In this document: piece after piece, positions 54,236 through 62,600 of the stretch
How the letters are laid out: every line of letters begins with the position of its first letter
Numbering within the stretch: the stretch's first letter is position 1
NCBI GenBank assembly: GCA_009777515.1
Contig: WRLR01000001.1
Coordinates: forward strand, 41,813 to 105,812
Direction: 5' to 3'
DNA length: 64,000 nt
Source of the DNA: Oscillospiraceae bacterium
GTDB taxonomy: Bacteria; Bacillota; Clostridia; WRLR01
Position numbers and translations under genes: made by a program
The notes under the pieces: model-generated
Told to the model about the DNA's origin: nothing
Databases searched by the model: none
Seen by the model: the letters and a program-made list of their open reading frames with translations, nothing else

Positions 54236-56743
54236 ATGCCCGCCGGGAGGGTTTTAGTGGACACATCGCTATCGGAAGCGGGGAATGCCCTGACTGACGA
54301 AATGCTGCGCAAGTGCATGCAGAACCGCGAGCTATCATGGCTGCAGTTCAACGAGCGCGTCCTCGAAGAGGCCGACAAACCGGAAAACCCGCTGTTTGAG
54401 CGCTTCTTTTTTTTATCGATTTTCACGTCCAACCTGGACGAATTTTATATGATCCGCGTCGGCGGGCTGTGCGACCACGAGCTCAACAAAACGGGCGTGA
54501 CGGACAACAAAACGGGCATGGGCGCGTCGGAGCAACTGGCTTTGATCTACGAAGCCACCGTGCGGCTCTATGCCAAAAGGGACGCGGTGTGCAAGAAGCT
54601 TGAAGCGGAGCTGGCAGAAGAGGGGATTGGGCGGCTAGCTGTACAGGGCGCGGCGGCGTCAATTACCAAAAAGCACCAGCGCCTCCTGGACGCGTATTTC
54701 GACAGTCAGATACAGCCGCTGCTGGCGCCGCAGATTATCGATCAGAGCCATCCGTTCCCGCATTTGGAAAACAACCGCCAGATCATCGCCCTGTACTTGG
54801 AGGCGAAAGGCGGCAAGGCCGTTTTTGGCATTATCCCTGTCCCAAACGGGGCGGAGAGGATGTTTTTTTTGTCAGAAGACCTCTATATTTTATTAGAGGA
54901 TATCATCCTGCTTTATTGCGAGAAGGTATTCAAGCGCTACAAGGTCGTCGAAAAAGCCGTCATATGCGTGACGCGCAACGCCGATATAGTCGCAGACGAG
55001 GAGCGCTTCGACGAGGACGAGGACTTCATCGAGCATATGAGCAAGATTCTTAAAAAACGCAGGAGGCTCTCGCCCGTGCGCCTCGAGGCCCGCGACGGCA
55101 ACTGCCCCAAAATCGTTTCATACCTGCAAAAAAAGCTCTCCCTCGCGCCCGCGCAAACGTTTTATTGCACGTCTCCGCTGGTCATGTCGCACTTAATGAC
55201 GTTCCGCGATAAAATGGCGCCGTACATCCGGCCCAAGGCGGCGCCGCTCCTCCAAAAAAAAGAACACGTCTACCCGCCGTTCGAGCCGGCTGCGGCCCAA
55301 TACGCCGTGCTGAACGGCGAGATGATGCGGAGGGTGCGCTTTGGGGACGTGCTTCTGTATCACCCGTACGACAGCATCCAGCCATTTTTTTCGCTCATCA
55401 GGGAGGCGGCCGAGGACCGGCATGTCATATCCATCCAGATTACATTGTACCGGATTGCCGAGCAGTCCAAACTGGTCGAGCACCTGATTTTGGCCGCCGA
55501 AAACGGCAAGGAAGTGTACGTGTTCATAGAGCTGCGCGCGCGCATGGACGAGGAGAACAACATCGTCTGGGCAAAGAGGATGGAAGAGGCGGGCTGCCAT
55601 GTGTTCTTCGGGCCGCAGGGCTTTAAGTTGCACGCCAAGATTTGCCTCATTACGCGTCACGAGGGGCAAAAGAACGAATATATCACGCACATCGGCACGG
55701 GCAACTATAACGAAAAGACCGCGCGGCTGTACACCGACGTTTCCATTATTACGGCCAACGAGCAGGTGGGCAGGGACGCCGCGCATTTTTTCAACAATAT
55801 GAAAATCGGCGCCCACGACGACGGCGGCGCGTACGAGCTGTTTTGGGTCGCGCCCGACGGCTTCAAAACAGAGCTCATCCGGCATATCGAAAGGGAGTCC
55901 GCATACGCCGACCGGGGGCGCATCACAATAAAATGCAACTCGCTGACCGACCGGGACGTTATAATCGCGCTGGTCAAGGCCTCGATGGCGGGGACGAAGA
56001 TCGACCTCATCGTCCGGGGCATATGCTGCCTGACCGCTCGGATGCCAGGCCTTACGGACAATATCCGCGTCAGGAGCATCGTGGGCCGCTTCCTGGAGCA
56101 CGCGAGGGTGTACCGCTTCGGCTCGGGCGAAGACTGCTCGATATACATAGGCTCGGGCGACATGATGACGCGCAACACCGAGCGCCGGGTGGAGCTGTTC
56201 ACGCCGGTCCTCGACCAGGGCGCGCGGAAAAGGGTTTCGGCGATGTTGGACGTCATGCTAGCCGATAATGTGAAAGCGAGGGAGATGGACGGCGATGGGC
56301 GGTATGCGCATGTGAAGGCCGGCGTGGCGACAGAGCAGGAGGTCGTGGCGGTAGATCAGGAGGTCGCGGCGGCAGAGCAGGAGGTCGCGGTTGCCCAGGC
56401 GCGCGATACAGAGCAGGAAGGTGACGCGGCGGGGCAGGAGGGCGACGTGGCGGTGCGTGATGACGATGCGGCGCCGGAGCTATGGGCAGCCGGGGCGGTT
56501 GCCGCCAGACTGTGGTCGGCCGGAGCCGCTACGGCGACAGCGGAGGCTGCGCTTATATGCGACGCCCCGCAAACAGGTTATGTCCCGCCTGTGTCCGCAA
56601 TGCTCGACAGCCAGCAGTACTTCATAACGGAGGCGTCGGAGAACTCTGTCATAGAAAACAACAAGACATATACAAAACGCTATAGCGCAGACAGCTTTAT
56701 CCGCCGCTTACTGTCGCTGTTCCGCGTCAACCGGAAAGCTTGA
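54236..56743 (+). CDS. ppk1: Polyphosphate kinase 1 with repeat-rich C-terminal insert
   Basis: PPK1 makes and breaks long-chain polyphosphate using ATP. The 835-residue protein has the N domain (NRELSWLQFNERVLEEA), the head domain, and the two phospholipase-D-like catalytic domains; the phospho-acceptor His is in GFKLHAKICLITRHEG (about residue 465), with HIGTGNYNEKTARLYTD following and the second His region in VRGICCLTARMPGLTDNIRV. Usual length is about 690-720. The surplus is a low-complexity insert of EQEV and AAGQEGD-type units near the C-terminus (about 56320-56530) before a final QYFITEASENSVIENN. GAGG precedes the ATG. Confidence 0.95.
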   Translation: MPAGRVLVDTSLSEAGNALTDEMLRKCMQNRELSWLQFNERVLEEADKPENPLFERFFFLSIFTSNLDEFYMIRVGGLCDHELNKTGVTDNKTGMGASEQLALIYEATVRLYAKRDAVCKKLEAELAEEGIGRLAVQGAAASITKKHQRLLDAYFDSQIQPLLAPQIIDQSHPFPHLENNRQIIALYLEAKGGKAVFGIIPVPNGAERMFFLSEDLYILLEDIILLYCEKVFKRYKVVEKAVICVTRNADIVADEERFDEDEDFIEHMSKILKKRRRLSPVRLEARDGNCPKIVSYLQKKLSLAPAQTFYCTSPLVMSHLMTFRDKMAPYIRPKAAPLLQKKEHVYPPFEPAAAQYAVLNGEMMRRVRFGDVLLYHPYDSIQPFFSLIREAAEDRHVISIQITLYRIAEQSKLVEHLILAAENGKEVYVFIELRARMDEENNIVWAKRMEEAGCHVFFGPQGFKLHAKICLITRHEGQKNEYITHIGTGNYNEKTARLYTDVSIITANEQVGRDAAHFFNNMKIGAHDDGGAYELFWVAPDGFKTELIRHIERESAYADRGRITIKCNSLTDRDVIIALVKASMAGTKIDLIVRGICCLTARMPGLTDNIRVRSIVGRFLEHARVYRFGSGEDCSIYIGSGDMMTRNTERRVELFTPVLDQGARKRVSAMLDVMLADNVKAREMDGDGRYAHVKAGVATEQEVVAVDQEVAAAEQEVAVAQARDTEQEGDAAGQEGDVAVRDDDAAPELWAAGAVAARLWSAGAATATAEAALICDAPQTGYVPPVSAMLDSQQYFITEASENSVIENNKTYTKRYSADSFIRRLLSLFRVNRKA

Positions 56744-56752
56744 TCGGCCGGC

Positions 56753-57922
56753 ATGGCGCCGCTGAAGCCGCATATGCCTAATAAGGCAGCTATTGCGATT
56801 GTGCTTTTGTTTTTGCTTATGCCCGCGCTTGTCGTTGTGCTGGTGGGCTGCGGCAACGACGCGCCGGACAGTCTATGGGCGGGGGCGAACGAAAGTCCTA
56901 TTTCAACTGTTTACGAAATTGCCATTGACGACATAGCAGAGGTTTATTATAGAAACTCGAAATATTTAGATAGCCGGCCATTTTTCCAGTCACGCGATGA
57001 ACGCGTGTATATGATCAATATGCTCCGGAAGCTGGAACTGCTTGAAGATGCCAACGATTTTGACGAAGATGGAGCGATCAATTATGTTTATTATGAGATA
57101 CAGTTAAAAGGCGCGGACCCGGTGGCTTTACATTTTTACGACGGTGTCGTGGACACTGGCAAAGGGCGTTATTATTACAAATCAGCCGACTCGGCCGTGG
57201 CGCCGGACAATATAAGGGGCATATCCATAAGTCCGCCGCTATATTACGGCGGCAACGGTGGCGACTATGACGATCCGGACGATATAAAAAGCCTACGCAC
57301 CTTTTTGGAGGCATCCGGGGAAGGCGCCGCTCCTGCCAAATATATAAGCGAAATATCGGACTATATGAGCGTCAGAGTCGAGTACTTCGGCGAGGGGATG
57401 GATAATATAATTTCCCTATATATTGCAGAGGAGGGCGGGACTTACTACTTATATAGATATTTTATAAACACATGTTTTTATTTATGGGAAATCAGCCCGG
57501 AAAGTTATGAGCATCTGGCATTTGCCAGCAAGCGGCAGTTTGGCAGACTATTGCACTTCACAATCACGTCCGGGGGCAAAACGATTTGCCCGCAGGGGTA
57601 TTTTATTAGCGCCACTGACGGCAAATCGGGGGCGCACGCCGACGGCTTCCCCTCGCTGGACAGGGCGGCGGGCATGCTGGAAAGCGTAGTATATGGGCAG
57701 GACTTTTCCATATGGGCAAAGGACGAAAGGGCGACGGTTGAACTTTTTTTACCGGATACTTATACGCCCATTACAATAGAGGGCCTGGGTGATCTTCAAC
57801 CCGGCGAATACGTGGTCGCTTGCTATCTCACTATAATGTCTGAATACGAAGAAGGCGATGTCAGCGAGGGCTACAAGACAGACGTCTATTGGTTCAAATT
57901 ATTAGTGGCAGAGAGCGGGTAG
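56753..57922 (+). CDS. Lipoprotein of unknown function
   Basis: The 389-residue protein has a basic N-terminus, a hydrophobic segment (AIAIVLLFLLMPALVVVLVG) and lipobox VLVGC (cysteine at about residue 33). The mature part is acidic and aromatic, with FDEDGAINYVYYEIQL and repeated YYFI-like segments, and probably beta-rich. I recognise no family. It starts 9 bases after ppk. Probably anchored outside the membrane after LspA processing. Confidence 0.75.
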   Translation: MAPLKPHMPNKAAIAIVLLFLLMPALVVVLVGCGNDAPDSLWAGANESPISTVYEIAIDDIAEVYYRNSKYLDSRPFFQSRDERVYMINMLRKLELLEDANDFDEDGAINYVYYEIQLKGADPVALHFYDGVVDTGKGRYYYKSADSAVAPDNIRGISISPPLYYGGNGGDYDDPDDIKSLRTFLEASGEGAAPAKYISEISDYMSVRVEYFGEGMDNIISLYIAEEGGTYYLYRYFINTCFYLWEISPESYEHLAFASKRQFGRLLHFTITSGGKTICPQGYFISATDGKSGAHADGFPSLDRAAGMLESVVYGQDFSIWAKDERATVELFLPDTYTPITIEGLGDLQPGEYVVACYLTIMSEYEEGDVSEGYKTDVYWFKLLVAESG

Positions 57923-57965
57923 GGAGGCTTGCTCGCCTACTATTGAAACGGAGGCTTTTCTTGGC

Positions 57966-58388
57966 ATGGGGGCTGCGGACAATATCAATGAAATGGCGGA
58001 ACATCGGCGCGGTGCTGACCGCGACACCGGGTGCGATGCCGGAAGCGATGCAGGAGGCGGCGCCGATTTCGAGGGCGATGGCAGCGCATGCATAGGTGCG
58101 TCCGATTTCGCGTCTGACGTTTACGGCTTGGTCAGGGCGATTCCGGCGGGCAAAGTCCTGACATACGGGGCCATTGCGACGCTGCTCGGGCAGCCGGGCC
58201 TCGCGCGCCGGGTGGGGAAGCTTATGTCGTCCTCGCCCGGCGACGTATGCGCCCACAGGGTCGTGAACGCGGCGGGCCGCACGGCGCCCGGGTGGGCGGA
58301 GCAGCGCGAACTGCTGGAGCGCGAGGGCGTCGCTTTTTTAGAAAACGGTCGGGTGGACATGAAGCGCCATATATTTATCATAAAATAA
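57966..58388 (+). CDS. MGMT-fold alkyltransferase-like protein
   Basis: The 140-residue protein has a variable N-terminal 45 residues, then the MGMT DNA-binding fold: VYGLVRAIPAGKVLTYGAIATLLGQPGLARRVGKLM, then CAHRVVNAAGR. The methyl-accepting cysteine of PCHRV is an alanine here (CAHRV), with a cysteine one position earlier, so it is probably an alkyltransferase-like (ATL) protein that recognises O6-alkylguanine and passes it to excision repair. GGAGG lies 11 bases before the ATG at 57966. Confidence 0.83.
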   Translation: MGAADNINEMAEHRRGADRDTGCDAGSDAGGGADFEGDGSACIGASDFASDVYGLVRAIPAGKVLTYGAIATLLGQPGLARRVGKLMSSSPGDVCAHRVVNAAGRTAPGWAEQRELLEREGVAFLENGRVDMKRHIFIIK

Positions 58389-58394
58389 TCACAC

Positions 58395-58437
58395 GGGGTT
58401 TATTAATAATGGGGTTTATTAATAATGGGGATTATAA
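58395..58437. repeat. Tandem repeat of a 16-base AT-rich unit
   Basis: GGGGTTTATTAATAAT occurs twice, then a partial third copy GGGGATTATAAAT. The G-track of the last copy serves as ribosome site for the next gene. Confidence 0.75.
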
Positions 58438-59409
58438 ATGGCGGAGGTTATAATTAATATGGATACCATTATTCTTGGCAATACGGGCCTGCGCACGACG
58501 ATTGCAGGACTCGGGTGCGGCGGCTTCTCGAGGATCGGCATTCAAAAATACGGCGTCGACCACGCCGCCGGCATCGTGAGGACGGCGTACGACGAGGGCG
58601 TGAACTTTTTTGACACCGCCGCAGCGTACGGGACCGAGGGCGCGGTGGGGCAGGGGCTCGCCGGGCTGCCCAGGGACAGCTACATCCTGTCGACGAAATA
58701 CCCGTACCGGAGGAGTGGCGACTGGCGCGCAAACGGCGCCGCCGACCTAATGGAGTCGCTGGAGAACAGCCTACGCGAACTGCGGACGGATCATGTTGAT
58801 ATATACCACCTGCACGGCGTGACGCCCGAGGACTACGCCGATGCGCGCGACATATTGCTCCCCGCGATGCAAAAGGCGAGGGAACAGGGGAAACTGCGCT
58901 TCCTGGGCATAACGGAGCTGTTCGGCACCGACACGAGCCACGAGGCGTTCAAGATATCCGTTCCGGAAAATCTGTTCGACGTCATCATGGTCGGCTACAA
59001 CATGTTGAACCCGTCGGCAGCGAAAGAAATACTCCCCAAGGCCGCAGAGCTTGGCATAGGCGTCCTGTGCATGTTCGCCGTACGCTCCGCGCTGTCGAAC
59101 CCGGATCAGCTCGTGACCGACATCGGGCGGATAATCGCCAAAGGGCAGGCGGGCGAGGGGCTCGCGGCCACAAAGGGCGCCCTGGACTTTCTGGTTTCCG
59201 GCGACGCGCCGCCAGCCGCGTCTATTATGGAAGCGGCCTACCGGTTCTGCCGCCACACGCCGCCCATCCATGTGGTGCTGACTGGGACCGGCGACGCGGG
59301 CCACCTGCGCGAGAACCTGCGCTCCATCGCGTCCGGGCCGCTGCCCCGGCCCATACTGGACCGCCTGGAAGCGCTGTTCGGTCGCGTGGACTGCATCAGC
59401 GGCCAGTAG
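58438..59409 (+). CDS. Aldo/keto reductase
   Basis: About 323 residues with the TIM-barrel AKR fold. The tetrad is visible: D and Y in NFFDTAAAYGTEG, K in ILSTKYPY and H in IYHLHGVT. C-terminal VLTGTGDAGHLRENL is typical of the NADP site. Substrate unknown. A start at 58438 follows the repeat G-track; an in-frame ATG at 58459 behind GGAGG is an equal alternative. The 223-base gap downstream holds no clear gene. Confidence 0.92.
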   Translation: MAEVIINMDTIILGNTGLRTTIAGLGCGGFSRIGIQKYGVDHAAGIVRTAYDEGVNFFDTAAAYGTEGAVGQGLAGLPRDSYILSTKYPYRRSGDWRANGAADLMESLENSLRELRTDHVDIYHLHGVTPEDYADARDILLPAMQKAREQGKLRFLGITELFGTDTSHEAFKISVPENLFDVIMVGYNMLNPSAAKEILPKAAELGIGVLCMFAVRSALSNPDQLVTDIGRIIAKGQAGEGLAATKGALDFLVSGDAPPAASIMEAAYRFCRHTPPIHVVLTGTGDAGHLRENLRSIASGPLPRPILDRLEALFGRVDCISGQ

Positions 59410-59632
59410 TGTTAAAAATCAATGTTAAAAGTATTTTGAAAAGGTGCTCGCAATATTTTTCCCCGTCCGAGCTGATGGGCGATGATACGATTTCCAAAAG
59501 TCGCAGCTTCACTTCAAGGCTGTTCTCTAAATGATATTTTACATGCCCGCTGCTGCAGCCGCAGTATGTGAGCGAAACGGCGGCGGGTTTCGATAATGAA
59601 TGTTAAATGCTCGGAATCGTCGGCATTGATAC

Positions 59633-62600
59633 TCAAGATAGCAGCATATAAAGCGCCATCGCAGTTTCGTCCCTTTTTGCGTTGCGGATGGGGTTGATGT
59701 TTCCGTAGGCGTCAACATTGATCATCCCATATTGCAGCGCGAATACTACGAAGTCCCTGGCCCAAAATGAAGCTTCGCCTAAGTCCGGGGCTCCTACACT
59801 TGCATTTTGTGGGGGCGCGGCGTCTGCAGCACCACTTTCCGGGAACGCTGCGCCGAGGGCGCGCACTATCATTGTTACCATTTCTTCACGCGTGACATTA
59901 TTGTTTGCATATATGTAAATATTATTATAATGTAGCGAGCCTTTAACGATCCCCGCTTCCACCAGAGCCGCCACGAAGGGCCTGGCCCAGTCGGGTACTT
60001 CGGCCCAGTCCGCAAACGCCGATCCTTCGTAGTCATCGATCAACTCAAGCTCCAGCGAGACGCAAATAAGCTTCATCAGTTCTGCCCTGGTTATGTCGTT
60101 GTCCGGCCTGAACTCCAGCTTACCGCCACCCGCCGGGTAGCCGCTGACAATGCCCCGCGCCGCAAGAAAACCGATGTACCCCGCCGCCCAGTGGCTACCA
60201 TCTATGTCGTCCATTATTGGGGCTGCTGGGGCGAGCGGGGGAGAGCTTGGATCTAAAATTACAGCGGTTGTCCGCGCAGACCTGGGCGTGGGCGTGGCTG
60301 CTGGCATGAGCGTGGCCGCTGGTGTAGGCGTGGGCGCCAATGTTGGAGCGGTGGACGGCATAGGCGGGGTTGTGAAGATCGGCGCGGTTAAACCGCCTGC
60401 ATTGGCGCTTCCGGTTACACCGCCTGCAGGGGGCGGTGGCGGCGCAGTCGGCACAGTCGGCGCAGTCGACGCAGGCGATATGGCCAGCATGTTCGTCCGT
60501 GCCGTCAGCCCGCTCGCCCCGTGGGCGACCGTGATCCGCGTCCCGTTGTGCGCCGCGCCGAGAACGGCGCCGTGCGTGGCGTCAGTCGTTAGGTCATTTT
60601 CAGCGAAGCCGGAAAAAGCCACGTCCTTTGTTGTGGAGTCGGAATACCTAATTGCAACGACGAGCGCCGACAGGTCAAGCGCCCCGCCCTCCGCATAGAT
60701 CAACATTGGCTGAGTTTTGATCGAAATACCGACAACGGTCACTTGGGCTGTGTCAACCGTCAATGGGCTGGTATTTGCGGTGCGGCCACTTTCGGCATGG
60801 GTTATTGAAACCCGGGCGCCGTTATGCGCTTCTTCGAGAACTGTGCCATGATCGATGCTGGTAATATAACCATGCTCCCAAAAACTTTGAAACCCCACAT
60901 CTATAAAAGATAAGTCAGAATAACCAATTGTTATGACAAGGGACGTCAAATCCAGCGTGTCTCCGACAATATAGTTCAGCAACGGCTGGGTTTTTATCGA
61001 TAGCCCCTCAAATGTAGGCGGGGCAGTGATCACTGTTAGCGGGTTCATTAATGTCGCCTGCCTACTTGACTCATGTGTGATTGCAATAAACATTCCATTA
61101 TGGGGCGTAATAGACAAAATAGTCCCGTCGGCTGGCTCAGCCGAAAGCCCATGTACGACAAAGCCTGCATACACTACGTTTTCAGTCGTGTCGTCGTTAT
61201 ATATCAGCTTGGCCTCCAGCCCGGCAAGGTCGAGCGCTTCCCCTTCGGTGTAGCTCAGGGCATGGGGCTGGGACAGTATGATTACATCGGCGACCGTCTT
61301 TTCCGCAGTCGGGCCGAATGTATACTCGACATATGCTGTATCGGCGCCAATGCTGGCGACGCCCGCGCTGTGGCCATTTACTGTCGCGGCCAATGCGTCG
61401 GAAAATGCATAACCATTGTCGGCTGAGAGCTTTATGGCAACGGTATATATGGTGCTCCCAAGGAACTTTGTACCTGGCAGTGCGGGCGCCCAAACAGCTT
61501 CGCTAACAGTATAGCCTGCGCCGAACGATTGAACTGTGGCCGCCGGAATGCTCCCGGTCAGCGGGGGCTCGATTGAAATCATCGCAGATTCAATAGGCAA
61601 TGGCATTACGGCAAGGCTATGGGTTCTTGTGGATTTTCCGCTTAACGCATGCATAATTTTTATTGTACTATTATTATGCTGCTCTATAGACATGACTGTT
61701 CCATCAGACAGGCCGCTTGCCAGGCCATATGCGCCGAAATCCATGTGCGGCACGATATCGCTTGAGCCGTCGCTATATAAAACCCGTATGACAAGTCCGT
61801 TTAAATCCAGCGGCTCGCCCACATAATATGACAGCTTGGCTGGCTGCACGAAAACGGATATGTTCGCGACATCCAACCCCCATCGGGCATGGAGGACTGC
61901 ATCCGCATTGCTGGCTATATTAGTTAGCACTGTAACAGGCTCACTGAAACCGGGGTCCATGTACCAGCCCATAAAAATGTGTCCGTCTCGAAAGGGCCCG
62001 TGCTGCGAGAGTCCGCCATGGTAATTTTTAAGGAAACCTAGGATATTTGCTCCTACGGGGATTTTTATCGGGTCTATCTCAGTTATTAGATCATGGGTGT
62101 TCAGCGTTACCGCTCCGCCATTGAGGTCGAAGCTGAGGTTTGCCGCGTTAACATATGTTGCGCTGGGGTTGACTAAGGCGAAAGGGAGGCGCACGGGACA
62201 ACTGCCGCCTGATATGTTGACGAAGCCCTCGTAAAAAGCCGTAATGCCACCTGGGACGCTGCCGGAAACAGATATGGTCGCATAAAACTTTTCCTGCCGG
62301 CCCGGGGCGACTGTGATGCTCCTTTGGCTGAATGTGATACCCGCTGCGTTTCCGGGGTTGTTTATAAATGAATGGTCGATATTATATGTAATAGTGGCAT
62401 TGCTCCTGTTGCTTATTGTTGCACAAAACATTTTCGCGTTGCCGGGCAGCAGCGATTGTAACGATCCATAATTAAAAGAAGGTATCTCTTTTTGCTCCCA
62501 TGGGGCGTTTATGTTAGTGGTCATGGGGACTTCTTGTGAAACGGTGACGATAGTATCGTTCAAAATAGCGTCGAGCGGTTGCACAAAACCTGCCCCTTCT

